This document shows, piece after piece, positions 1 to 13,167 of a DNA stretch of 64,000 nucleotides. The first letter of the stretch is position 1. The number at the start of each line of letters is the position of its first letter. The DNA is from Colius striatus. Taxonomy: Eukaryota; Chordata; Aves; Coliiformes; Coliidae. The stretch covers positions 6,252,350 to 6,316,349 of the forward strand of contig NC_084773.1 in assembly GCF_028858725.1 (NCBI RefSeq). Reading direction: 5' to 3'. Made by a program: the position numbers and the translations under genes. The notes beneath the pieces were generated by a model. That model was not told the DNA's origin and made no database searches. It saw only the letters and a list, made by a program, of their open reading frames with translations.

Positions 1-3000
1 AGGAAAGGAGGTCTGTGCTTCCCAGTGGAAGTCCTTCAATGGCTTCAGTTAAGTGGTTTCAGCTATGACTTCATCAGTTTTGAGTTATCAATGGCTCCAA
101 GTATGAAACCAATGCTGGCTTGATAAGAGTAGGACAAAGCACCCTACTGAGGGCACAGAGATAGCTAGAGTCTGACAGACATTGCTTCATTCCTTCTCGA
201 GTTAGCTCAAGTTCTGAGTAACAGTCCTCTGGCAGTTTGTCCAGAAGGTACACATACTCCAAGGCAATATATACCTATATCTGTGTAAGGCATGTTGCAT
301 GGTTTCTGTACGTGGTGGGGAATGCCTCCTCCCATACAAGCAGAAGGGCAGCTACAACTTGCGCTGTGTGCCCTGGAGCTGTGTGGTTCTCAGAGTACCA
401 TGTTCAACTGGAGTCTGTTCTCTGCAGGAGCTGGCTGACTCTGCTTGTGCCTGCTAATATCTACCATGTTCCTAGGGAAAAGTAATGTGGAGAATGCAGC
501 TATAGGGTAGATTCACACTTGTTTCTCTTATGTTTCATTTCACTCCAGCAGTCTCCACTCTGCTTCCTTAACAGAGCATAAATAAATGAATTTACACATC
601 AACTGCTTTTCTTTCCATAGCCACTATGCTTCTCCTTGCATCTTCTCAGACCTGGGAGGATAGCTAAAGACTCAGAATGCTCATACTTGTTTCTATTATA
701 AGCAGAAGAAAACACACTGATTCTAAGAAACTTCACTTTTAGAAACAGCTTTGGTTTTCTGCTGCAACAACCATTATCTTTCGACTGTGGCTCTTCACAT
801 TCAATCTCAATAGAAACTAAAATGGAGGAAGTGCAGAAGGCAGCACTGACATAATTTGCATATAGTCTTGAAAACAAACATCAGCTACTGGCAGCTGAAT
901 ATCAACTTTATATTAGGCTCTTGCTGCAAATGTTGTGTTGAAGTCAAAAAAGAAAACACGACCTTGTGGAAAAATAACCCTTGGTCTAGTACATATCTGA
1001 AAAAAAATGAGAAACCATTATTTTTAAAAGGACATAGAATTCCAAACTTGAGTGGTGGGGGGAAAAAAAAAGCTAAATAAACCACAGAATTTTTATTTGA
1101 GATCTCCAGTGAGTGGCAGCCATGGTACCTAGTGCTGTCTGCACACAGGCATTCTGTTGCTGAGCTATATATTCAAGCACAGATTGGTTTCCCCAAGCAT
1201 CAACCAAGACATTGTTTTTATTGATTTATTTTGCTATCTTCCCACTGCAGTGATAGAATGACAAAAGGACCACCTGTGGGTATCCTAATATATCTAATGC
1301 CAGCAGATTTTCAGGTTGAATAAAAACAATAAATCTTTCTAGGCACAAAGGGGAAGCCATGAGGTAAGTTAATTTGGGAAACTAAAGACCATGATTTAGG
1401 AATATTGGGTTTGTTAGAATGGATCAGACTGGTCCTCCTGGTTTACTATCTTCTCTCTAGAGATAGTTCCTAATGGATGGCACAAGTGCTCCAAATATTA
1501 GGTGGCATTTCTTAAAGAACCCAGATAGAATGCAGATGCTTGTGGCACCTATTGTTGGATGCAGCCTGTATTTTTCCCTGTGGCAGTACAGTTAGATTTG
1601 TTGTACAACTTCCTGTTAAATTAAGGGAGTAAATGAATAAACATGTAAACCTGTTCAATTCCTTAATATATTCACAAATCAAGGCTAAACCAGTAGCTAG
1701 CAAAAGAAGGTGTAGAGCGTAGCACATTAGAAAACACATTTCTCTTTCTTCATGGCTCTTCCAATGGGTTTTCCCGTTTCCTCACTTCCATGAACAGGCT
1801 GAACTCGTTGTGTGAGGTGCTCCTAAAAATGCTTATGAAGCTGTCTTACTAACATAAGGCTCCTCAGTTCTAGACTATACTTCAAACCAGTAATTTTACA
1901 CTCTTTTCAGCCTTCTGCTAGGAAAAGCTTCCAGAGTAACACACCTCTGAGTCTGTATTACTTTCCCCATAACAGGGCTGCATGGGCTGCAACAGAAGTT
2001 CCCAACAAGTACAGCTTTGCTAATGTATCTCAGCCCTGACCTGTTCTTCAAGGTGCATCTGCAAAGGTTAGTTTTCACTTTATAGGAATTTCAACTCCTG
2101 GTTTCTCCATCATATTTATGTGTCTAAATTTTGATTCTATCCTGAAGAATCTAGGCATTTTTCTTACTCCTGGTCTTAGATTTTTAAGCTACAAGATGAT
2201 ATATACATGACCACTGCAGTTTTGCCTGATCTGGCAAATTGCCTAAGATATTGTGCTTCTTTAGATTGCTTAAAGGAACATATAGAAAGGCTCAGTATAA
2301 CTGCTGTAATCTATACCCCTGTAGCCCCAAATAATATTGGTAGTAGTTGCCTCTGCAGAGTCAAAGCAGCAATATACACATGCCAACTTCAGACCTGCAC
2401 CCTTCTCAGACACAAGGAAAAAAAATCAAATTATAGTGAAGATATAAGAAGTCAGGAGATATTTCAAAGGAAGCCAATAAAGAAGAAAAGCTAGAAACTG
2501 ACACTCACCAATAACAGGATTCTTAAAGCCTCAAATTCGATAAACCCACAAACCAAAAGAAATGAAGCAGCCTTTGCCACTTCAGGACAGCATGCTATGG
2601 GATTTTAACAAGATTCATAGGTATTAAAAAGTAATGGCATAAATTGGTTATTTAAAGTTCATATTGATTTGTTGCCAGGTTGTGCACATCAACAATTGCA
2701 CTTGAGTGTCCATTTACTTTGCTCAGAAATAAATATTCCTGCCCAGCTGCATGTGATAGTTGGAAGAGAATCAGTTTTCACCACTGGCAAAGGGACAGGT
2801 TGTTATCTCAAGCCACATGGTTCATTGATTTATCAGTGGTAGTGTAAATACAGAAATTTATAGGGATGCTGTCAAGATCATTTATTTAAAAGATTTTTTT
2901 GGAGGGGAAGAAGGATGAGAGCATGTGCCCAGGTAAGAGTGTGAGAGGCTCTCTGATTATTTTGACTTATTACTTGGTTGAGGTAAATTATCTCCATTTG

Positions 3001-3390
3001 ATGTTTCTGGCTGGCAGACTTAATTTATTTGTACAAAAGTATTTAATGATGCAGGGAGATTGTTATTGGTGGTTTAATTATTGTTTTGATTAGAGCTTCT
3101 GTATGGGTGGTAGTACTCCTAATAAGATAATCATACTTTTTCATCTGTTAATGAGTCTTTGGAGTATTCCCAGCACAGTTTTAAGTCTTAGTTGTTTTCC
3201 CGCTCTTAGTTTAATTTCTGTGTTTCATTTGGCTTGCATAATGAAATGAGATGGGCTGCTTTACTGATGTTTATTATCTGTCTTTCTAATCTGGTCTTCT
3301 GTGCTTGGTCTGATTGGGATTTTCCAAAACTACAAAAACATTTCTAAACTGGAGGGAAAAATCACTTTGCCCATTAATCGAAATAAATGG
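1..3390. other. Intergenic DNA, no supported gene
   Basis: AT-rich unique-looking sequence with many stops in all frames and only short ORFs of unlike composition. I looked for the C-terminal part of RFT1, which neighbours SFMBT1 in mammals, and saw no exon resembling it. A 3' UTR cannot be excluded. Confidence 0.5.
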
Positions 3391-4530
3391 AATCAGAGAA
3401 TCATTTTGACTGGAAAAGACCTTTAAGATCATCAAGTTTAACCGCTACCCTCACACTACCAAGCCCACCACTAACCTATGGCCCTCAGCACCTCAGCTCC
3501 ACGGCTTTGCAATAGCTCCAGGGCTGGGCACTTCCTCACCTCCCTGGGCAGCCTGGCACAGGGGCTGACAACCCTCTCAGGGAAAAAGTTCTTCCTCAGC
3601 TTCAATCCAAACTTCCCCTGGAGCAACCTGAGGACATTTCTTCTTGCCCTATCACTCGTTACTTGGAAGAAGAGACCAACTCCCACCTCACTAGAATCTC
3701 CTTTCAGGTAGTTGTAGAGAGTGCTCATGTCTCCCCTCAGCCTCCTCTTCTCCAGGCTAAACACTCCCAGTTCCTTCAGCTGCTGGCCATCAGACTTGTG
3801 CTCCAGACCCTTCCCCAGCTCTGGTACCAGGCTCTGGACACACTCCAGCCCCTCAGTGTCTTTCTTATAGTGATGGGCCCAACACTGAACACAGCACTTG
3901 AGCTGCAGCCTCACCAGTGCTGAGTACAGGAGAAAAATCACTGGCCTGGTCCTGCTGGTCACACTATTTCTGGTACAAGCCAGGATGCCATTGGCCACTT
4001 TGGCCACCTGGGAACACTGCTGCCTCATGTTCAGGTGGCTGTTGACAAGTACCTGCAGACCCATTTCCCTCAGACAGCTTCCAGATGCCCCACACCTCTA
4101 GCATTGCATGGGGTTGTTGTGGCTCAAGTGCAAGATCTGGACCTTGACCTTGTTAAACCTCATCCCATTGCCCTTGGCCCATCGTTCTAGTCTAGCCAGG
4201 GCCCTCTGAAGAGCCTTTCTGCCCTCAAGCATGTCTGTGCTCCTGCACAGCTTGGTGCCATCGGTAAACTGAGGGTGCACTTGATCTTCTCATCCAGATC
4301 ATTGATAAAGACATTAAACAGAACAGGCCCCAACCCTGAGCCTGGGGGAACAGCACTGATGACCAGCCAACAGCTGGATTTAACTCCATTCCCCACCACC
4401 CTATGGGCCCAGCCACCCAGACAGTTTTCCACCCAATGCAAAGTACAACCCTCAACCCTGGGCAGCCAATTTCTCCAGAGGGATGCTGTGGGAGACCCTT
4501 TTGAAGGCTTTACTGAAGTACAGGTAGACA
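3391..4530 (-). mobile_element. CR1-type LINE fragment, 5'-truncated (about 1.14 kb)
   Basis: Read on the - strand this is the 3' part of a CR1 non-LTR retrotransposon. Translations carry the reverse-transcriptase region (for example [18 protein letters not shown], near 4290-4345) and the typical C-terminal stretch LFSLEKRRLRGD-like to LYNYLKG (near 3700-3770). The two parts are in different frames, and the SxxGSGLGPV region lacks the usual VPQGS form, so the copy is dead. The 3' end begins with AATCAGAGAATCA at 3391, the degenerate 8-bp tail repeat. It is the longest mobile element in the window. Confidence 0.92.
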
Positions 4531-4787
4531 ATAAATTACATGTTTGTTCTTAGGTAAATTACGATGTCGTTTTTACACAATCTCATTGTGGTATCTAAAC
4601 TTTGTCATTAAATGCCTGTTATCTGCCTCTCTTTTCCATCTGTATCTCTTAAAAAAAACCCAGTTATTCCCTGTATCTCTTCCTGACAATACTTGCTTAT
4701 CAATATTGGCAAGATCACAGTCAAATACTGCAAAATACTGACATGGGCAGTATTGGAAAGTTACTCTTAGCAAGGGTATGCCCTTAA

Positions 4788-4795
4788 TGACGTCA
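4788..4795. promoter_or_regulatory. CRE palindrome (TGACGTCA)
   Basis: A perfect cAMP-response element lies within a longer near-palindrome, CCCTTAATGACGTCAAGGG (4781-4799). It is intergenic and about 7.7 kb upstream of exon 1. Confidence 0.35.
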
Positions 4796-7700
4796 AGGGT
4801 ACTTCAGTATTGACTGCTGATGGTAACTATTTTGCACAGATATTAAGTTGAATTGTGTGAGAAGATGGAATGTGGATAGAAAGTTAAAAGAAGAAACTTA
4901 AAAGAGTAAAGTTAATATCATATAAATAGAGGGTCTTTGCTTTTCTATAGGACAGATGAATATTCTAGTTCTTCTATATATTTATATACTCAGCTTTTCA
5001 CTGTTCTGTGACTCTGCTTGCTTTCTCTCTATTTCATTTTTTATTCTGAGTTTATTTGGCCTGGATCTTATTTGCTTTGAAGTCAACATTGATTCTGTTA
5101 CAGTTGTGTGCTTATGGAGATGGACCACACTGCAGAAATCTAAGAGCCATGGGGGACATAAAGAAGAAAGTGGTGCTGCCTGCCACAAGCACAAAGAGTA
5201 TTTCAGTCCTCTGAAATACTGGTGCCTACTACAGAAATTGTACTGGGAGAAGGTTATAGTTAGGAAATTCCTCCTTCTCCTCTGGAATGTTCTCATCATC
5301 TTGATGCCAAGGAAAAAGAAATGTAAATACCAACACATATGCTAGAATACAATCCGTTCATTTCATTTGCCTGTTGTGCTAACAGCACTTGAGTGAAAAT
5401 GTCACAAAACCTGAAAGAATTATAAACCTTGCAGAAATCCAAAGTGAACATCACTCAGTGAAGTCCAAGCCTGTTTAATCAGTCTATAATTAAAAATAAA
5501 TCAAGAAAGCAAACTCAAGGAGTTAATGAGAAATACAATCTGATTGTAATATTAGAATCAGAATGTGTACAGCCACTCCAGGAAGCCTGACCTTGTGGTG
5601 AAATGAAACAAATTTATTCTTACAGAAAAAAAACCCAAATTAATATTTTCTTCATTAGTTTTATGTGAGTAGGTTTCTTCTAATGTGTGAGCAACACAGC
5701 CTTATGAATCCCTTGTGAATGGCTGACAGAGGGGTTGTATAAATCTTGATACCATTCGCTAGTCTTGGGCAGTTTCTAATTCTTTGTATTAGCTTATGCT
5801 ACAGCACAGCCACGAGCCCTACTCTGCACCTGGAGTTTGTGCTCTGGTGACCAAAAGCATCTTTATATCTCTTACTGTAGTCAGTAAGCATTTTGTAACA
5901 GTTCACACATTCATTAGATAACCAGCAGCACTCTCATAGCTCTTCAACCCAGACGATACTTATGCGGTACTTGAGAGATGTGACCATCTTCTTACCTGCA
6001 CAGCTTCAAAAGCATCAGCTCCAATTGCTGAAGAATATTTTGCCTTTGACCAGAAACAAATCCTACTGCACATCAGCATGCAGTCAATGTATGAAGCAAA
6101 CAACTTCCATTTGTGTTGTAATGTGCTGAAAACATGGGCTTGGGCTTTAGGACAGCCTGTGCTGCCAAGGTACTTAAGTACTAAAGGAAGTGCCCCCAGT
6201 CCAGCTTTACCTTCAGAGCTGGGTGATTATTAGGATCTCTTGGGATTGCTTCACTGTTTCTTATGTGATGAAATGTTTCACTTGTGCCAGCTCAGAGAGC
6301 TTCCAGAGGTAGCAGGACACAGGAGGCCTGTTAACAATCTGAAGATTAGTTACAAAAAAAAAACCCCAAAACCCAGGACCAAAGGGAGCCAGAGTGGAGG
6401 AACAAGGCTTGCTGTATCTTCTTGTATTTTACCAGGTATGACAGATTTGCGGCATCAACCACATTTGACTTCAAGTAACTTGGGAAAACTGAAAGATTAC
6501 TTACAGTTTTCCCCCCCAGTTCTCCCAGGATTTAGCCTGATAAGGTTTTCCCTCTCTGTTGTGACCTGTATAATGTGCCTTACATGTGCAAAGTCTTCAA
6601 CTGTTTAACTGTGGGAAAAAAACCTACGAAAAACTGATAAGTATCCTAACATTGAGTCATAGGAAGGATGGGAAGAAACCAGGCCCTGGGGCAGATGTAG
6701 GATGCCATGGCACTACTTTTTGTGGCCAGTGTCTCTTAATCGGGTCAATATTATAATAGAACTTCCAAAGATAGCTTCAAAGTTCCTTCTTCTGCTGGTA
6801 GCCTGGAGGGAGAAAATATTTATACATGCCCCTTTGCAGAGTAGCTTTTAAACTGTGTGAAGGATTGTGTGCTTTTATCTCTACTTGTGTGCAGGGGGAC
6901 TTAAAATAAGGAACAGGATCCCAGATCTGGACTCTCATAAGGCTCAGCTTCAGGCTTGCATCACTCCATCAGCGACTCGTTTCCTTTACAGGTGAAGGGT
7001 TCAACTTTCTGCCACTACTCAAGAAAAGCTGTGAGGGAATCTACTTTGTGTCCAGTAATTATTACCATATAAACCTGGGGAACCCAGCTAACACTGGACA
7101 TCAAATATGGGGAGCTGTTGCACAAGTACAGAATAAAGCAAAACCTCTCTGAAAAGCTAAGTCTAAATAGACTCAGCCTGACTCCAGCTCGTGCCAAGGC
7201 TGGAGTCTCGAAACAAGAAAGCAGGCAGGTAGTGAAGGAAAGGTACAGAGCAAACCACTTGGATCTCAGTTTCTTCCTTCCATCCTACATCTGAACCTGA
7301 TCAAACATATCTGCACAACAATGAAATGCTTTTTAAAGAAAGCTGTTCTGAATATTTGAAACAAAGGAAATTGTTGCATCAATAACTACCAACATCCCTG
7401 ATGTCCCCACCACAAATCTACTGGCACATCTGGCACCTGCTGCTAATGGTGGGAGTGTCTTCAACAAGGCCACTGAAGGTGACTGATAGTCTGAGTTACA
7501 CTTCACCTTGTGTGCCAGCAGCACACAGAGGAGTCTGAGTGGCTCTTCCCTTGTGTCTGTATTGTTGTTCCTTTGGGGATGAACAGATTGGCTTTCACAG
7601 AACTGTGAGCTGAGCTTTTCACACCAACTTTAAAACTGACAGAATTTTTCAGACTAAACAAAGACTGAAAACAGGAAGAGCAAAGCAGAAGTCCAGAGAT

Positions 7701-8220
7701 GTCACTCAGGCATCCACAGAAGGTTATCTTCTGGGTTAGAGTTAGTCTGATTCATTGACCACAGAAATGGCAGCAGCAAATACTTCAACATATGGCTCTG
7801 GTTATTATCCCAAAAGTACGAGCTGTACATTGACACCCATGGGAACAGTGGAGAGCACTGAACATTAAAAAGTCTTTGACAATTCTTGTTCTTCAGCACT
7901 GTAGTAAAGTACTGTATATTTTGAAATAAGACATGCAGTTCTTAGCAAAGAGTTAAACATCAACATTGCTGAGAAAGTCTCTATAGTTAAGGAAAACTTG
8001 ATGAGTTCAAACCACTGTGTCGAGCTCCCAGTGGAGTAGAAAGACCGACTCAGCTTGCTCTCAGCTCCCCTCTGGGCATCCTGAGCTGTGTTGGTTCACT
8101 CTGCAGCTCTTGGAATGTCTGTTTCCTTCACAAACAAACACTTGTCCCATTAAGGATGCAGATGAAGGTCACAAGGAGTCCCAGGACTTCAGAGGCACTC
8201 TTGCATTCCCCACATACGAT

Positions 8221-8262
8221 ACAAATAGTAATTCCAGTAAGACAAATAGTAATTACAGTAAG
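8221..8262 (+). repeat. Two-copy 21-bp tandem repeat
   Basis: Units 8221-8241 and 8242-8262 (ACAAATAGTAATTMCAGTAAG, positions written as one consensus of 21 less the final G) differ at a single base, C in the first and A in the second. Confidence 0.8.
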
Positions 8263-11200
8263 TATATGGTACTCTTATGTCTACCTGAGGTCCAGTCTCA
8301 TACGCCTGAGTAACGAGGAAATCTTCTACTCTAGAACTAGAGACAAAAAGTTTTAACTAACTTGTATTTAATTCTAATGAATATATCCAGAACTTAAAGC
8401 AGCTGTCTCTGCATTTTGCTCCAGCAGGCACTTGTGATGTTCCTGTAAATGAACTGTTCCCACTTCCCTGAAGGGGAATGCTCTGCTCTGTGAGTTAGAT
8501 TTGAGTACAAGTGCAGGATTGCAAACACACACCAATCCCATTCTCAGCACAAGGATGTCCAGCTCGAGCCAGCCATCTGTGCACTCAGAAGTTCAGTGCA
8601 GTCAGAGGGACTTCTTGGCACTTAGAGTCTGTAGGAGTGTGGTCCTAATTAATGTAGCAAAACAAAGCCAAGCTGAATGTTTCACTGAAAGGAGCAGAAA
8701 ATCCTGCCCGGAGAACAATGGCTGACACTTATGCCTGGGTTCTGATTAGCTAATACTGTTCACACAGCTTGAAAACTTAGCTTCAAAAAAGGTTTTCCTT
8801 AACATGAGGGAATGACAGAAGGAAAAGGCGGTGTGATGCTAACAATGTATGTGCCTTGCTGATTCAAGTACTGAGGGTTTAGAAAAAACTTAGAATCCTT
8901 CTTTAATCACTTAATGTAAACAAGGAAAAGAGGTTTTTAATGATTAGGAGGCTGATGATGCTAAAAGACATGTGGCTCATTTTGTGTGAAGCGTTCAGGT
9001 TTAATTTTGTAGAAGAAATGGCCTACCACAGTATGCATCAAAACAAGTTCCCAACAGCAGGAGACTGCAGGGAAACAGGCAAACCGTCGTGGTTCCTGGA
9101 GATTAGCATGTTGTCAGCGGTGGTTTTGGTTGAAGAAATGGAGCATACCAAGAAATTTGTGGGGAGCCTCAGGCTGGGAGGTTTCATTGAGAATAAGGAG
9201 CAGACAGGAGCTTTACAGGAACAGTGGAATGGCCACCTCTCTGACATGGCCAAAGGTGTGGGCAGCTGCACAGAAAGTGTGTTGCCATGGAAGAGGAGAA
9301 ACAAGCGGGCTGGATAGTAAATAATCTTAAAAATAGGACAAGACAGGTTTTTTAAGGCATGGTGTCTTCTTAAACTGCATTAGCACAAATACTGAAGATG
9401 ATCTATTGCCTGGAGTACCAGAAATGGGAGGGAATATAACAGCAAGAAGTCATGCACTTAAAGATTAATTAGAATAACTGCAAGTAAGCTCAGAGGTTCA
9501 TCAAATGTGAGATTACAAGGAGAGGAATCTAGGTATATTATTGGTTGTAGGATAACTATGATGCCACTGTAATGTGGTCTTAGAAATGCTAATGTATTCT
9601 GGGATGCATCGAGTGAGGTATTTTCAGTAGATGGCAAGGTATTAATATCATTATAGCAGGCAGTTGTTAAGACCTTGTTTAGAAGAGTGCACACAGGGTA
9701 GAAAGTATAGAGGACGCTGGAAGAATGGAAAACCTATCTAGAGAGAAGATTAAAAACACAGCAGAAGGACTGAGAGATAATGATCTAATTGCTATTTATA
9801 GTGACATTTGAGGTAAATATCAGAGAGGCAAAATTATTTCATTTGAAGCATAATAACGATAAAGAACAAATGGCTATCAGTTGGTAGTGAATACATTTAG
9901 ACTGGAAAACAGTTTCTAGCATCAGAGTGGATGCTAGAAAAGCCTTGAAGACAGAAGGAAGGCACCTAGGCTGTCTGAAGGCAGGGTGTCTGTATGGTGG
10001 CCCAGTTACCCAGTTCATCCTCCCAACTGGATAACATTGTGTCAGGTGTCTTGTGCATTGCCATTCCCACAAGAGACAGAAATCCCTGTATGATGAAATG
10101 TGTATTGGCAGTGTCTGACCCTTGTTTCAGGAGGTTTGTTAGAACACTTAGAAGCTCCAAAAAAAGAGATTCAACTGCCTTTTGGTGCCTTTTTAACCTC
10201 CTCTGAATGACCACCGATGACACAAAGCTGATGTGTCGTGAAGCTGGACGGTTGGAGATTTTGTACATAGCTACCCTTCTGTGACTGACAACAGGACATA
10301 TACTCGGGCTGCAGCGGCAACACAAACTTTTTAGATGTTTTGTGGATCAAACTGGTGCAGATAATGGGTTTTTTTAATACGTCTTTCTCTGTTGTACATA
10401 CCCAAGGCATCAGAATCATCTGAGCATTTTGAAACGGCATGCTTCTCTCTCTTGCCAGTCTGAGAACTTCGTGATGCTTCTGATTTTTGCAGTTTTCTTC
10501 TTGTGGCACACTGTAGTTTGGGGCTTTTGCAGAAACAGTCCGCAGTCTGAGGCCGTGCTCTGGGGAAGGAATGTCTTTTGTGACCCGTGGTGGATGGAGA
10601 GAGGTTCGTCGGGACCCACGGAGACAGGACGGCTGGCCGAGGTGGCCCGGAGCTGTTAGGAGGCGCGCTCGATTACCCAGCCGATGTCTGCTGGGACTCA
10701 ATTAGGCGGTGCGGCAGCAGCAGGGTAATTCGAATGGTTAATGCCCCCTCGCTTTGCCAGCCCGACGCCGGCGCTCGGCCCGAGGCGCGGGGAGGCCCTC
10801 TGGATCGCCATGGCGAGACCCCCCTCTAGCGGATGGCCCGGGCCTCGCCGCGCCCCTCGGCGGGAAGGGGAGCGGGCGGGCCGCCGCCGGCCTCCGTCGC
10901 CCTACCGGGAAACGGAACCGCGGGGAAGAAGCCCTCCAGCGCCGCGGGATCCGAGCCCTGGGCAGCGCCGCGGCTGCTGCCGAGCCTTGGGGCGCCTCCT
11001 GGCCGGGCCCCGCTATGCGGGCGCGGGGCGGCGGGACGCGCCGTGCTCCCTCCCGAGAGCCAGGCGAAAGGTCTCCGCTTTTTTGCTTAGAGCCCGTGGG
11101 AGGCGGAGAGTGCGTGGCTGTGGGCATCCTGCTTGGCATCGCTCTGCGTGGCGCGGGAGTCATCGGGGCGCGGCGTGTCTCCCCGATGCCACTGCGTACA

Positions 11201-12322
11201 GACAGTGTCTGTAATTTGCCCGCTGGATGCACAATTAGCAAGTTCATGGTTACATTTGTTCTTCCTGCCTGCTGTTCCGGCGCTGTTAAGTCTATTTATT
11301 TCTTGGCACTTCTCTACTTCAGAGACAAACGATCGCAGCTCACTCCGTTCCACCCGCTCTCCCCTTCTGAACACTTATTTGGAGTTGCCAGCAACTGGTG
11401 TCCACTACAACGCCTGGGGCACGTACGCACGAACGATCCCAGCCGTAGGTGTTCAGACAAGGGCAAGGCGAGTGCCTGCCCCGCTGCGAGCCAGCCGGCC
11501 GAGCGCCCACTGCCCGGGAGCGCGTCCCTCTCGGCGGCAAGCGGACCGGAGCGAAGCGCGGCGGCGGCGCACCCGCCGCCGTCTCGGGCCGCCGCTGCCG
11601 CAGCAGGCGGGCGGGTGGATGCGCTCTCGGGGAGCGCAGAGGCTTTCCCCGCTCAGCTCCCGCCGTCCCCAGCCGCCGTTCGTCAGGGCCGGCCGGCGGG
11701 CTGCTTGCCGGCCGCCGCCTCAGTCTGGACTGCCTGGGCGGATCGGGGCGGGGGGGCGCGCCCTTCTCCCCCCTCCTCTCCGTCGCATGGGCAGGAGGAG
11801 CGCGGCGTTGCACAACGCGCTTCCTTTTTCTTTCGCTTCGCTGCGCCGCGGCTAGCGGCGGCGAGTGCGCGGGGCGCCGTTCTCCACCGGGGGCGGCGGG
11901 GAAGACACGACAACGGTGCCGCCCGCCCGCTCCCCGCGAACTGCGGCGCCGGCGCGGCCCGTTGGCGGCGCGGGCCCGCGGGGAGGGTCGCGGCCGCGCG
12001 CGGGAGTCACCGCCGGGCCCCGCGCCTCGACCGACGGGGCCCACTTATCTCCAAGCGGCAAGGGAAAAGGGGCTGAATTCACGCCGGGGCACGGGAGGAT
12101 GGAACCGGGACCCCGTATCCCGCGGGAGGCACCAGCCGCCCGCCGCCCTGTGCCCCTGCCCGCGGCGGCAGCGGAACGAAGGCGGCCGGGCAGGGTGGGG
12201 ACACTCGGCCCGGCCCGGCCGAGTCGCGGCGGCGGTACGTCCCGTTACCGGCGGCCGAGCCCGCGCTGTCCCCCGCCCGGCGGGAGCAGGTGTCCGGGGG
12301 CAGGAGCCCGGGGCAGCGCGAC

Positions 12323-12334
12323 GGGGGCGGGGCC
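12323..12334 (+). promoter_or_regulatory. GC box (Sp1/KLF type)
   Basis: GGGGGCGGGGCC contains a perfect GGGGCGGGG core about 200 bases upstream of the probable exon 1. A similar element occurs at about 12475-12484. Confidence 0.45.
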
Positions 12335-12508
12335 GGCGGCGGCCCCCGCGGGGCCGGGCGGGCGAGCGGCCCGGGGGCGCGGTCGGGGCGGCTGGCGGCG
12401 CGGCGACGGAGTCGCCGCGCCCGCGCCAGGAGGGAGCCGGAGCGCCCGAAAAGCCGTGAGGGGAGGGGAGGGCGGAGGGGCGGGAGGGGGGGAGGCAGGC
12501 AGGCGGCG

Positions 12509-12520
12509 GGCGCATGCGCT
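12509..12520. promoter_or_regulatory. NRF1-type palindrome
   Basis: GGCGCATGCGCT contains the full GCGCATGCGC palindrome (12510-12519), the classic NRF1 binding sequence of CpG-island promoters. It lies about 100 bases before the exon 1 donor. Confidence 0.65.
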
Positions 12521-12615
12521 CTGGCGGGCCGTGCCATATTGGAATGAGGCAGTGAGCGGAGCGCCGGGGAGCCCGAGCCCCGGCAGCGGCGCAGGGCTGG
12601 AAAAACTCCCCGCAG
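12521..12615 (+). other. SFMBT1: Probable SFMBT1 non-coding exon 1 (start approximate)
   Basis: A strong splice donor, CCGCAG|GTAAGG, places the exon end at 12615. It sits inside the CpG island, about 100 bases after an NRF1-type palindrome and just after a YY1-type motif, a common arrangement for a TATA-less housekeeping promoter. The next strong acceptor that leads into a coding exon is at 51471. The left boundary is a guess because a transcription start cannot be read from sequence. If transcription begins before 12544, the exon contains an ATG followed after two codons by TGA. Other first exons within the island are possible. Confidence 0.5.
12533..12541 (-). promoter_or_regulatory. YY1-type motif at the probable transcription start
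   Basis: GCCATATTG fits the reverse-complement YY1 core GCCATNTTG. YY1 sites often lie at or just after the start sites of TATA-less promoters, and this one is immediately before or within the probable exon 1. Confidence 0.45.
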
Positions 12616-12758
12616 GTAAGGCGGGCGGCGGTGGCGCCCGTGCGCGGGCGGAGCGGCCTCGGGCGCAGCTGTTGGGGGCGTTTTGCCGGCGGGGCGCGGG
12701 GCCCGGAGGGTTTTTCCGGGCTCTCGAAGTTTGGATGCGGGAAAAAGGCGGCGAGAAA

Positions 12759-12776
12759 GGAGGAGGAGGAGGAGGG
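12759..12776 (+). repeat. (GGA)n purine tract
   Basis: About six GGA-type units lie in intron 1 about 150 bases after the probable exon 1 donor. The strand asymmetry (all purine) can favour non-B structures. Confidence 0.55.
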
Positions 12777-13167
12777 AAAAGGCAGGCGGAGCGCGGCGGG
12801 GAGGCGGCGGCGGCGGCAGCGCGGGGGGAGCGCGCCTTCGCCCGCGCCGAGGCGCGATGCGCGGGGCTGGCCGGCCGCCGCCGCCGCGCAACTACCCGCG
12901 CGCAACTCTGCGCGCGCCCGCTAGGGGCCCGCGGCGCCCCGGCCCGCGGCGTCCCGCGGCGCGCTCGGGCCGAAGTTGCCCTCCGGGCCGGCCCCGCGCC
13001 CGCCGGCGAAGGCGACTGCCGGAGGACGCGCCCGGCCCCGCGCCGCACGCCCAGCCCCCGCGGGAACTTTGTGCGCCTCGCGCCTCCGCCCCGGCGCGGC
13101 CGGTCCTTGCTCACGCCCGCGGGGGGCCGAGCCCACCGAGCGCCTCCCGCTCGCCCCCCTCCCACTC

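Larger units (their letters stand above)
4531..10609. other. Intergenic DNA upstream of the CpG island, no supported gene
   Basis: AT-rich sequence with short ORFs only. The longest in this stretch, 125 codons at 8940-9317 on the + strand, has no family resemblance I can name. It holds a perfect CRE palindrome at 4788 and a short tandem duplication at 8221. Distal regulatory DNA for SFMBT1 is plausible but not demonstrable here. Confidence 0.5.

Noticed and set aside
1..3000. 3' end of RFT1, the neighbour expected from mammalian gene order
   Set aside because: No membrane-protein exon resembling the RFT1 C-terminus was seen in any frame. An untranslated end cannot be confirmed by eye.
3471..4064. 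197-codon - strand ORF as a host gene
   Set aside because: It is the C-terminal reverse-transcriptase region of a CR1 retrotransposon, not a cellular gene.
8940..9317. 125-codon + strand ORF upstream of the island
   Set aside because: No recognisable domain, no partner exon and no promoter signal. Isolated ORFs of this length arise by chance in a window this size.
12533..12542. CArG box (SRF site) CCATATTGG
   Set aside because: Only five A/T bases lie between CC and GG instead of six, so it fits the YY1-type pattern better.
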